A stretch of 60,530 bases of DNA from an uncultured Prevotellaceae bacterium (GTDB lineage Bacteria; Bacteroidota; Bacteroidia; Bacteroidales; Bacteroidaceae): assembly GCA_900316265.1 (NCBI GenBank), contig ONCH01000011.1:1-60530 (forward strand), given 5' to 3'. The translations under genes and the position numbers were made by a program. Positions 1-7,491 of this stretch are shown in pieces; within the stretch, counting starts at the first letter, position 1; the number at the start of each line of letters is the position of its first letter. The notes beneath the pieces were generated by a model. The model was not told where the DNA came from. It did not search any database and worked only from the letters and a program-made list of their open reading frames with translations.

Positions 1-2
1 AG

Positions 3-260
3 GTCATGAAGGACCAGATGCAGGACTCCAAGCGCGTGAAGCTGGACGGCTTCGGTTCGTTCAAGATCGGCATCGAAAGCAAGGGTGCACAGACCGCCGC
101 CAAGTACTCCGTCGCCGAGCACGTCAAGGGTCTGCACGTCGTCTTCATGCCTGAGCGCACCACCGACTCGGGTGGCAACCGCTCGAAGCAGTTCCTGCAG
201 GGTTGCCGAGTCGAAGAGTTGCCTCTGAACACGGTGGAGAAGGAAGAGCCCGAGCCTTAA
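3..260 (+). CDS. HU-like DNA-binding protein, C-terminal part (5' end outside window)
   Basis: This is the C-terminal part of a Bacteroidota HU-like nucleoid protein. The frame is open to the left edge, so the true start lies upstream; the ATG at position 6 is internal. The visible part has the HU-type segment VKLDGFGSFKIGI, where the beta arm turns, then a charged tail ending EEPEP. HU proteins bind and bend DNA in the nucleoid. In Bacteroidales this long HU variant is commonly followed by a smalltalk peptide, as here. A terminator hairpin follows the stop codon at once, so the peptide gene downstream is separated from the HU transcript. Family assignment is firm; the exact subfamily is not. 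Confidence 0.8.
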   Translation, partial: VMKDQMQDSKRVKLDGFGSFKIGIESKGAQTAAKYSVAEHVKGLHVVFMPERTTDSGGNRSKQFLQGCRVEELPLNTVEKEEPEP

Positions 261-289
261 AAAGTGCGCCCTTCGGGGCGACACTTTTT
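259..289 (+). terminator. Rho-independent terminator of the HU-like gene
   Basis: The A-run and GTG at 259-266 pair with CAC and the T-run at 282-289. An inner GCCC/GGGC stem closes a TTCG tetraloop at 272-275. It overlaps the HU stop codon. Confidence 0.8.
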
Positions 290-291
290 GA

Positions 292-379
292 GTTAAGAAG
301 TTAAGAAGTTGAGAAGTTAAGAAGTTGAGAAGTTAAGAAGTTGAGAAGTTAAGAAGTTAAGAAGTTGAGAAGTTAAGAG
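292..379. repeat. Tandem octamer array GTTAAGAA/GTTGAGAA, 11 units
   Basis: Eleven 8-bp units lie back to back, with A/G variation at the fourth base. The last unit runs into the AAGAGG just before the smalltalk start at 383 and may act as its ribosome-binding region. An 8-bp period changes spacing in non-triplet steps. The same word type (TTAAGAGTTAAGAAG) recurs at 53262-53284 and, on the other strand, inside coding regions near 2461-2494 and 58412-58487. Confidence 0.95.
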
Positions 380-382
380 GGT

Positions 383-505
383 ATGAAGAATTCACGTTTT
401 TGGGAAGTGCTGTTGAAGGTTATCGTCGCAGCCGCCACCGCCGCCATTACGGCGCTCACGACCACGTCGTGCATGGGCCACGGCCCATTGGCATTCTTTG
501 ACTGA
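383..505 (+). CDS. Smalltalk-type peptide, 40 aa, C-terminus rewritten by a hairpin repeat
   Basis: This is a 40-residue peptide: a short basic/aromatic start (MKNSRFWEVLLK), one hydrophobic Ala/Thr-rich segment (about residues 13-27), then TTTSCMGHGP. Length, layout and position just after an HU-like gene match the Bacteroidales 'smalltalk' family, whose function is not known. The last residues (LAFFD) and the stop are read from a 33-bp hairpin repeat at 494-526. A second copy of the coding end, which would read MGHGPF-stop, lies at 530-550 beyond the repeat. I infer that the older ending was MGHGPF. The single hydrophobic stretch suggests membrane association. Confidence 0.75.
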   Translation: MKNSRFWEVLLKVIVAAATAAITALTTTSCMGHGPLAFFD

Positions 506-546
506 AGTCTAAGTGTGGCGTTGCAATGTATGGGCCACGGTCCATT
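473..546. repeat. 17-bp direct repeat flanking a hairpin element
   Basis: ATGGGCCACGGCCCATT (473-489) and ATGGGCCACGGTCCATT (530-546) differ at one base and are 57 bp apart. Each is itself near-palindromic around a central AC. The 40 bp between them contain the 33-bp hairpin element at 494-526. Confidence 0.9.
494..526 (-). repeat. 33-bp hairpin element, copy 1
   Basis: Read on the minus strand it begins TTGCAACGCCACACTT and ends GTCAAAGAA, with an imperfect stem formed by CTTTGAC and GTCTAAG. It matches the copies at 7013, 15329, 15390 and 36877. Its first bases form the stop-proximal codons of the smalltalk peptide. Confidence 0.85.
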
Positions 547-555
547 TTAAAGAAG

Positions 556-597
556 AAAGAGGACTGACAGACATCGGGTGCTGTCGGTCCTCTTTTG
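556..597 (+). terminator. Rho-independent terminator after smalltalk
   Basis: A 15-bp stem pairs AAAGAGGACTGACAG (556-570) with CTGTCGGTCCTCTTT (581-595), with one G-T wobble, a 10-nt loop and a following T-run. Confidence 0.9.
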
Positions 598-732
598 TGA
601 CACTCTCAAAGGTCGTTATTCAAACCAAGGTGACTGGAGGCTGTACTTATGCAAGGCCTCCCATCATCCCTCTTCCCTCTTCCATCTTCCACCTGACACG
701 GACCTATCACCTGACCCAGTGGCATAATTATC

Positions 733-816
733 ACAAACAACCGAACAAAATCACCACAAACAACCGAACAAAATCACCACAAACAACCGAACAAAATTAC
801 AACAAACAACCGAAAA
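733..816. repeat. 23-bp tandem repeat, about 3.6 copies
   Basis: Units start at 733, 756, 779 and 802; the first two are identical and begin ACAAACAACCGAAC. They are contiguous without spacers and stop 13 bp before the -33 box of the ATPase promoter. That position suits a regulator-binding array, but no regulator is known. Confidence 0.95.
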
Positions 817-828
817 GTTGTAAAAACA

Positions 829-860
829 TTTGGATAATTCAATATAAATCAGTAACTTTG
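829..860 (+). promoter_or_regulatory. Bacteroidota-type promoter of the AAA ATPase
   Basis: TTTG at 829-832 and TAACTTTG at 853-860, with a 20-nt spacer. The start codon is at 886. The words around it closely match the promoter at 59055-59086. Confidence 0.85.
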
Positions 861-885
861 CGCCCTGTAAACAGAAAGAAAAACG

Positions 886-2163
886 ATGAAGAATATGTAC
901 AAACCAAGAATTGCAGACAGGTTATTGGCTCGCAAGCTGGCAGGCAAGGGTGCAGTTTTGATTGAAGGGCCTAAATGGTGCGGTAAGACAACGACAGCAC
1001 GACAGCAAGCCAAGAGTCTGCTTGACTTAGGTGACACTGAGGTATTGAAACAGAGCAGGCAGATGATGGAAATCAGTTCGAAAACACTCCTTCAGGGTGA
1101 AACACCCAGACTGATTGACGAATGGCAGACGATAACAGAACTATGGGACACCATCCGTAATGAAGTAGATAAGCGAAGTGCATTTTCTCAATTCATCCTG
1201 ACAGGTTCTACAGTTGCACCACAGGCAGAAGATACCGTTCACAGCGGAACGGGCCGTATTGGCAGAGTAAAGATGCGCCCGATGAGTCTGTTTGAGTCTG
1301 GCGAATCTACAGGTAGCGTCAGTCTGGCAAAACTCTTCGATGGCGAGACGTTCGAACCACAACCGAATAGCATCGACTTGGAACAGATTGCCTATTTGAC
1401 TTGCCGTGGTGGTTGGCCACAAGCCACACTGCTCGAAGGTGATATTGCCTTAGATCAGGCCTTTGGCTATGTTGATGATATTGCAGAAAGAGATATACAA
1501 CGTGTAGACGGTGTAAAACGCAGTCCAGAGCGCACACGTCTGCTGCTACGTTCGTATGCACGAAACATTTCTCAGCAAGTACCTTACAGCACCATCAAGG
1601 CCGATATGCTTTCAAACGACGCAAAAACGCTTGACGAAGATACCGTTGCCGACTATATCAAGGCACTGAGGAAACTTTTCGTGATTGAAGACCTCGACGC
1701 ATGGAATCCCAACATCCGCAGCAAGGCGGCTATTCGTACCAGCGACACACGCCATTTCGTTGACCCAAGCATTGGAACAGCATCGTTAGGCCTTGGCCCC
1801 AAAGACCTGATAAACGATTTGGATTCGTTTGGACTCATCTTTGAGGACTTGGCTGTACGCGACCTGCGTGTGTTTGCCGAAGCACTCGACGGGAAGCTCT
1901 ATCATTATCGCGACAGTTCAGGACTGGAGTGTGACACCGTACTGCATCGTCGTAATGGCACGTATGGACTGATAGAGGTGAAACTCGGTGGCGAGAAGTT
2001 GATAAACGATGGTGCTGACGCATTGAATACACTTGCCGATACCATTGATACAACGAAAATGAAGAAACCTTCATTCAAGATGGTTCTAACAGCAGTTGGC
2101 CCCTACGCATACCAGCGGCCAGACGGCATCTTTGTGGTTCCAATTGGTTGCTTGAAAGATTAA
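886..2163 (+). CDS. AAA family ATPase, AAA_14/DUF4143 type
   Basis: This 425-residue ATPase has Walker A GPKWCGKT at residues 28-35 and a Walker B-like RLIDEWQ near residue 115. A sensor-type LTGST follows. The second half is DUF4143-like and ends with a PD-(D/E)XK-like signature (an acidic residue in LECDTV, then EVK near 364-366), as in many members of this family. The cellular role is not established. It stands alone between two related text/REP repeats and next to a decayed surface-protein gene, which suggests acquisition as a unit. ATG at 895 is a possible alternative start. Confidence 0.85.
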   Translation: MKNMYKPRIADRLLARKLAGKGAVLIEGPKWCGKTTTARQQAKSLLDLGDTEVLKQSRQMMEISSKTLLQGETPRLIDEWQTITELWDTIRNEVDKRSAFSQFILTGSTVAPQAEDTVHSGTGRIGRVKMRPMSLFESGESTGSVSLAKLFDGETFEPQPNSIDLEQIAYLTCRGGWPQATLLEGDIALDQAFGYVDDIAERDIQRVDGVKRSPERTRLLLRSYARNISQQVPYSTIKADMLSNDAKTLDEDTVADYIKALRKLFVIEDLDAWNPNIRSKAAIRTSDTRHFVDPSIGTASLGLGPKDLINDLDSFGLIFEDLAVRDLRVFAEALDGKLYHYRDSSGLECDTVLHRRNGTYGLIEVKLGGEKLINDGADALNTLADTIDTTKMKKPSFKMVLTAVGPYAYQRPDGIFVVPIGCLKD

Positions 2164-2168
2164 CATGA

Positions 2169-2230
2169 TCTTCCATCTTCCTTCATCCCTCATCCCTCTT
2201 CCACCTGACAGGGACCTGTCCCAGTGGCAT
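2169..2230. repeat. Second copy of the text/REP-like repeat flanking the ATPase
   Basis: CT-rich text (CCATCTTCC, CATCCCTC) is followed by CCACCTGACAGGGACCTGTC and CCAGTGGCAT. GACAGG-GA-CCTGTC is a short hairpin. The 661-725 copy shares the ends but carries a longer middle. A more distant relative on the other strand lies at 58926-58952. Confidence 0.75.
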
Positions 2231-2231
2231 C

Positions 2232-2396
2232 TTACACGTCGTCTTCGATGTCGTCGAGGCCATCGGCATCGAGGGTGATGCCTTCACCATCAGGTACTAA
2301 GAGGTTCTGCACGTCACCACTGATGGTTAGCAGGTAGCCCTGGTGTGCCAGTGCCACCACCGTCATCTCTGGGTTGATATATTGTTTCTTTTTCAT
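2232..2396 (-). CDS. 54-aa peptide, MKKKQYINPEM family
   Basis: This small protein starts MKKKQYINPEMTVVALAHQG and ends in an acidic tail (DGLDDIEDDV). A strong GAGGAGG lies 8 nt before the ATG at 2396; an ATG at 2402 is too close to it. Short proteins with a lysine-rich start followed by YxxPE are common in Bacteroidales and have no known function. A near-identical copy is fused in frame to surface protein 2 at 7327-7491. Here the upstream gene enters this stretch in another frame and stops at 2314. Confidence 0.6.
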   Translation of the reverse strand: MKKKQYINPEMTVVALAHQGYLLTISGDVQNLLVPDGEGITLDADGLDDIEDDV

Positions 2397-5300
2397 TGTC
2401 ATGTCCTCCTCGCTTGCCTTCCAGCTTGCGACCATCAAGGCTATACCACGAGCCAGTCAATTCTTCACTCTTCACTCTTAACTCTTCACTCAACGAAGTG
2501 GTCTCTCCCTCTCCGAAGTCGACCTCGATGTTGCGGGCGAAATACTCGCCGCTGCTTGTCGGTACATAGAAGTGGCAGCGGAAGCACTTCAGCGTGCGTG
2601 GGTTCTTTGAGTAGCCCAGCTTGTTGCCGCTAGACATCAGGATGATCTCGTTCTTGTTGCCCTCGTTACTGCCCGTGGCACCGCTCTCCACGATGCTGAA
2701 TGGCGAGTACTGGCCTACGAAGGTTACCTTTTTGTCGTTGCTCACGACGGCTGTCGGCGTAGTGCTACTGATGGTGACGCCACTGAACGTGGGGTTCACG
2801 ATGTTGTCGCCCGTGGTAGTCCACTTAATAATATAAGGTGTACCAGCCTCAATAGCTGTTACGGTGCTGAAGTTCAGCGTCAGCACGCCATTGGCGTCAA
2901 GGTTCGATGTCATAGCCATTTCCTTGATGGTGGCTCCTGCCAATGGGCTGGCAGCTATCTGCTCTTCAGTCAGTGAGAACGGCAGGCACAGCGTGTTCCA
3001 GTTGCCGTCCTTCGTCAGCGTCTGAGTGCGACGTTGGTCTGCTTGCCGTCGAGGCGGGTGGCGAGTGCGGCCACGTCGTTAGTGGCAGCGTCCTGCAACA
3101 CGTCAACGCCCATGAGCGTCTTACCGTCCAGCTTGCTCATATCGGTGATGGTGCCGCTGAGCACTTCGCTGCCGTTATAGAGGCTCTGGCCGTCGGCTAT
3201 CTTCACGGTGCCGCTTTGGTTGACTTTATAGCTGCTGACGTGGATGTAGTCGTCGGCGTTGGTCCAGCCGAGGGTGATGTCACCGTAGGAGGTGTAGATG
3301 CCGACGGCATTAGTGCCGGTGGCGGTGGCGTCGAGCTGTCCACCGGTGACGGTCATGCTGGCATTGATGGCTCTGGCGTTAGTGCTGTTGGCGGTGATGG
3401 TGAGTTTGCCGCCGTTGAGGGTGACGGTGTTGGCCTCGAGGGCAACACCATTATAGTTGCTGCAGATCAGGGTGACGTTGCCACTGTGCTGGGTGTAGTC
3501 GCCCACATAGATGCCTCTACTCGACGTGCCGTCGTAGCGGAGAGTGCCGGCTGTAGCGGGGTCGAGGCTCTGGCCGTAGATAGTGAGGTCTCTAACTCCC
3601 TGAATGCCTGTAACGTTGCTTGCAAGGGTCATGGTCTTACCGTTGCCAAGGATGAGGGTGATGTCGCCATCGGGTACAATTTTGTAGTCGTAGCTGATGT
3701 CGTGGCCCACGTAGTAGGTGCCGGCGGCGAGGTGTACGTTGTAGTTGCCGTATTCCTTAATGGCGGTCTCATAGCCGTCGAGGGCGACGGCCTGGACGGC
3801 GTCGTCACCGTCGTGCAGGGTGCCGTCGGCATCGACGTAGGCGACGGCGACGGGCTGGCCGGTGCTGGCGAGGTGGTCGGTGCTGACGGTGATGGTCACG
3901 TCGGCGTCAGGCATAGTGAGTGTCGTGCCGTCGAGGGTGCCTGCGCTGGCGGTGTAGCCGTCGTAGCGGTAGCCGAGGGGTACGCCGGTGGCGGAGTTGC
4001 TGAGGGTGAGGCTGAGCTGGTCGCCGCTGCCGTAGTAGAGGGTCTGGCCGCGCTGCAGGCCTCCGCCGCTGTAGGCGGTGATGCCGCTGACGGTGTACTC
4101 GGTGGCGTCGCCGGTGAGGGCGACGGCCTCGATGGTGACGTCGGCGGCGGCGGTGACGGTGCGGGTGGCGTGGCCGTTGTTATACTTGTCGGGATGGTCT
4201 GCGTCTGCGGGGTCGTAGGGGGCGTAGTTGGTGCCGTCGCAGAGGTAGTAGGCGTAGTAGCTGTTGTAGGTATCTACCTTGTTGCGGGCGAAGGTGGCGC
4301 CGGACGTGTTCAGGACGGTGACCTCGGCGGGGGCGAAGAGGCTGTTGCGGATTTCTGCCCCGCCTTTTCGATAGCCGATGAAGCCGCCGACGGCGTAGGT
4401 CGTTGCGCCGAGCAGACTGCCGTCGAACAAGCAGCCGGTGATGGTGAGCGCGCCGTTCTGCTGTATGCCGACGATGCCGCCGTGGGTGCCGTCGCCGCTG
4501 ATGGTGCTGGTGATGGCGGTGCTGACGCGGCAGTTCTCGATGCTGACGGTGCCCCAGCAGCCGCCGATGAGACCGCCGGTGAACTGCTTGTCGGTAGTGA
4601 TGGTGCCCGTGACGTGCAGGTTGCGGAAGGCGGCGGGGCTGTCAGCCTCGTCGCTGGGGTCGGCCTTGGTGGTGCTGACGTAGCGGAAGGGGGCGACGTA
4701 TTGCGTGGATCCGTCGGTGATGTCGTCGCTGCTGATATTGACGGTCAGCGTGTGGCCGTCACCGTCGAAGGTGCCGCAGAAGTCGTGCTTGCTGCTGCCC
4801 GCCATGCGGGTGATGGGGTTCTGCGCCGTGCCGATGTCGTTGCCGAGCTTCACGGTCTTGCCGCTGAAGCGGTTCCACGTGTCGTTGTCCTGCAAGGCGT
4901 CGCAGAAGACGCTCCAGCCCGTGGCGGTGTGGATGGTGTACGAGCCGTCGCCGTTGACGGAGAAGTGGGCCGGGTCGGGGGTGCAGGACAGCGTCACGGC
5001 GGCATGATTCGTCCCCACTCCGATGGCGCTTGTGATGTCGGCCTTGCCATTGGTCGCGGGGATTGTTTCGTCGTTCACGGTAAGTACGTAGTTGTCTGGC
5101 ACGTGGACATAGACCTTGGCATCTTTCGAATTATTCCCCTTAAAACATTTTGCCGCAATGCTGGTCAGGCTGTGAGGGAAGGTGACATCTTTGTCGAAGT
5201 TCTGGAAAGCAACTGGCACGGCAGTAAGTCTGGTGCAGGCACTCATATCGACAGATGCATGAGCAAAATAAAACGCATCATTCCCAACGCTGGTGAGCCT

Positions 5301-6887
5301 GCTGCCGCTGGCAAAGGTTAGGGTGCCGCCGCTGACGCTCAGAGCCAAGCTCACAAATGAATTCGAACCGACGCTCTCCACACTGGCAGGCACGGTTAAG
5401 GCTGACAGACGATAGCAATATTGAAAAGCACTTAGCCCGATGGACGTAAGCCCTTCGGAAAGGCTGACGCTGGTCAGATTCCGACAGAGATAGAACGCAA
5501 AGGCTCCGATGTGAGTCACGCCGTTCTGGACGATGACCGAGGTGATATCATCGAGGTACGCTGCCCATGGCACATCATCAGGGTCGTTGAAGTCAGTCAT
5601 GGCGCCAGTGCCGCTGATGATGAGTTGCTCGTAGTGGCCGTTCTGGTCCTCGTCGTGCAGTGTGTAGGTGACGTTGGTGCCGCACGAACCCGTCATGTCG
5701 GCGTAGTAGATACGGAAGTTCTTCGTCAGGGTTCCCGTGTAGTTGCCTTGTCCGGTGGCAGTCAGCGTGGCAGTACCCACGTTCACGTTGTTGGTACAGC
5801 TCACCAAGTAGTCGCTCCCGGCAGTGAGCACCTTGCCGCCAACAGTCAGCGTGATGTCGGGCACAATGGCGCTGCCCGTGTAGGCCTGGTCTGCGATGTC
5901 GGCAATGGTGCCGGTGCTGATATTGATGAGCGGTATATTGCTCAGCGTAGCGGTTATGGTGATGTCACCGTTGCCCATGGTGAGCACGCCCTGCTCAGTG
6001 ACCGATGCGCCGGTATTGGTGGGCGAAACGGAGTAAACAGGGCGGTAGCTATTAGGGTTGCTGCCAGTATAGCTCAGCTGCACGGTGGCTCCTTCTCGGT
6101 AGTAGTGGCTACCCTGGGCGATAAAGCCTTCCGTGGCGGCACGGGTGGGCAGTCCGGCATTGCTACCGGCGGTTACTTTGTATATCCTCTCGATGTGGTT
6201 GCTGCCAAGGTCATTTTTGCCACACATCGGCAGTGCAGTCGTGCCATAGTAGTAGAGGTTGGCATACGTCCCACCAGCTTTGGCGCCTATGAATAAGCCT
6301 GTGTTGTTTTCACTTCCATTCGATGCCATAATGGTGCCTGGGTTCAGTACAAAGCAGTTGGTAATGGTGCCATACTCGACATATCCCGCGATAGCACCGG
6401 CTCTACATCCTTTACCGCTGCAACTGCAACTGACGGAGGGGGCTATCAACCCGACGTTCCGAACCACGCCATTTTTCAGTACTTCACTGAATAATCCTGC
6501 GCTTGCGGAACTAAAATTTGAAGATGTGACCTCGACCTGCAGCCCGCTGATGGTATGACCACCACCGTCGTAAGTGCCTTTGAAGCAATCATAGTTGCTA
6601 CTGGAGTTGCCACCGATGGGCGCGAATGTTCCCGTGAGCGTAATGTCGGCAGTCTGCACGAATCGCTTTCCTGAGCAGCTGTTGCTCGTAGAGTAGGAAG
6701 AGAGGGCGCGGAGGGCCGCCTCGCAGTCCACCTTGTAGTACTGTCCGTCGCCGTCCGTCCCGATGGTGAACGTGTAGCCGCCGAGGGTCTCGGTGCTCTG
6801 CGCCCACGCCGTTGCAGTCGTGAGCATCATCACAAGCAGCAGCATGGCTGCCCGCATAGAGAAATGTCTTAATGCTTTCTTTTCCAT
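2314..6887 (-). pseudogene. Giant surface protein 1 (GLUG/LRR type), frameshifted near its C-terminus
   Basis: Translation starts at MEKKALRHF (ATG at 6887), followed by a signal peptide ending ATAWA-Q. The ectodomain has GLUG-like 'GGHTISGL' and 'GGIVG' repeats, BspA-like leucine-rich repeats (about residues 470-540, e.g. GLTSIGLSAFQYC) and beta-helix-like repeats rich in VTLNGGKLTI. The original frame stops at 3015. Comparison with paralogue 2 shows one base missing just after 3024; restoring it continues in frame through KDGNWNTLCLPF to 2314. The last 36 residues are then out-of-frame sequence of the small peptide gene. The gene is GC-rich compared with the flanking housekeeping genes. A sequencing error at 3024 cannot be excluded. 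Confidence 0.75.
2461..2494. repeat. Low-complexity text repeat inside surface protein 1
   Basis: CTCTTCACTCTTAACTCTTC-type DNA encodes SEELRVKSEEL on the minus strand. At the same place, paralogue 2 has a different text (7533-7565) encoding SMEDGRSKMED. Confidence 0.8.
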
Positions 6888-6943
6888 ACGTTTATGATTG
6901 TTGTTTTTTACTCTTTCGCGCGTACTATATTTAAAAACGGGTG

Positions 6944-6975
6944 CAAAGTTACGAATAAGCGAGCAAAGAACCAAA
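6944..6975 (-). promoter_or_regulatory. Promoter of surface protein 1
   Basis: On the minus strand TTTG (6972-6975) and TAACTTTG (6944-6951) are 20 nt apart, about 57 nt before the start codon. Confidence 0.85.
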
Positions 6976-7012
6976 GGAAAACTATTTTTTCTTTGTTCTT
7001 TCGAGCGAAAGA

Positions 7013-7047
7013 TTGCAACGCCACACTTTGTACCTTCAGGTCAAAGA
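7013..7047 (+). repeat. 35-bp hairpin element, copy 2
   Basis: Begins TTGCAACGCCACACTTTG; the stem pairs CTTTG(T)ACC with GGTCAAAG around TTCA. It is followed by its own promoter-region relatives. The equivalent of the insertion seen at 15390 is absent here, between 7073 and 7074. Confidence 0.9.
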
Positions 7048-7258
7048 AACTTCTCCAAAGGAGAAAGTTACGAATAAGCGAGCAAATACCAAATTTATTT
7101 GAGTATTTTCGAGCGGGAGATTGCGAAACAAACGGGACGGTTCTCTCTTTGTTACGTTTTTTTCATTAACACTTCATACAGCCGTAGCTGCGACTCGAAA
7201 TTTGTCTTTTTCATTGCTTTAATTGTTTAAAAATTGTGACATAAAAAGGTATTATAAA

Positions 7259-7288
7259 GCCTCGCTGCCGTTTGATAAGCAACGAGGC
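7259..7288 (-). terminator. Terminator of surface protein 2
   Basis: GCCTCGCTGC and GCAACGAGGC form a 10-bp stem with one wobble. On the minus strand it is followed by TTTATAATA. It lies about 40 nt after the stop codon at 7327. Confidence 0.7.
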
Positions 7289-7326
7289 AATATGTTTATT
7301 ACTTGCATCTACTGGAGATGGTTCTC

Positions 7327-7491
7327 TTACACGTCGTCTTCGATGTCGTCGAGGCCATCGGCATCGAGGGTGATGCCTTCAGCGCCTGATATTGAGAGGT
7401 CCTGCACATCACCACTGATGGTTAGCAGGTAGCCCTGGTGTGCCAGTGCCACCACCGTCATCTCTGGGTTGATATATTGTTTCTTTTTCAT
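7327..7491 (-). CDS. 54-aa peptide reading frame fused in frame to surface protein 2
   Basis: The stretch from ATG 7491 corresponds to the separate small gene at 2232-2396, including the GAGGAGG before it. It may be translated alone from this internal start as well as being the tail of the large protein. The sequence differs from copy 1 only around LSISGA versus LLVPDG and at one residue before it. Confidence 0.45.
   Translation of the reverse strand: MKKKQYINPEMTVVALAHQGYLLTISGDVQDLSISGAEGITLDADGLDDIEDDV

Larger units (their letters stand above)
598..885. other. Gene-free stretch: text repeat, REP-like copy, 23-bp repeats and promoter
   Basis: No credible gene was found here. From 661 to 725 the DNA is CT-rich text (CCCTCTTCCCTCTTCCATC) ending in CACCTGACACGGACCT and CCCAGTGGCAT. 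A close relative lies at 2169-2230, beyond the ATPase gene. The 23-bp tandem repeats (733-816) and a promoter (829-860) follow. Confidence 0.7.
6888..7258. other. Leader/promoter region of surface protein 1 with repeats
   Basis: This gene-free stretch holds the surface protein 1 promoter, one 35-bp hairpin element (7013-7047) and a second hairpin TTCTCC-AAA-GGAGAA (7051-7066). About 140 bp from 6942 to 7095 are nearly identical to 15258-15455 in front of the ParE antitoxin; that copy has an extra hairpin element. The first 60 bp upstream of the start are also repeated at 14338-14400. Nothing recognisable was seen from 7100 to 7258. Confidence 0.8.

Noticed and set aside
292-379. Possible coding repeat (KKLRS-type translation)
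   Set aside because: The unit is 8 bp, so no frame repeats in register; it lies between a terminator and a start codon.
733-816. Possible CRISPR array
   Set aside because: The repeats are contiguous with no spacers and no cas genes are nearby.
513-965. 150-codon open frame across the terminator, 23-bp repeats and ATPase promoter
   Set aside because: It spans non-coding signals and overlaps the well-supported ATPase start in another frame; no domain.
2943-5321. Long open frame (792 codons) on the plus strand, opposite surface protein 1
   Set aside because: It is Gly/Val/Ala-rich low-complexity translation of a GC-rich gene read on the other strand, with no domain, and it is crossed by a well-supported minus-strand gene.
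5511-6296. 261-codon plus-strand frame opposite surface protein 1
   Set aside because: Shadow of the minus-strand gene, without motif or start signals.
7051-7066. TTCTCC-AAA-GGAGAA hairpin as a transcription terminator
   Set aside because: It lies upstream of the promoter it would serve, has no T-run and is part of the duplicated leader block; role unclear.
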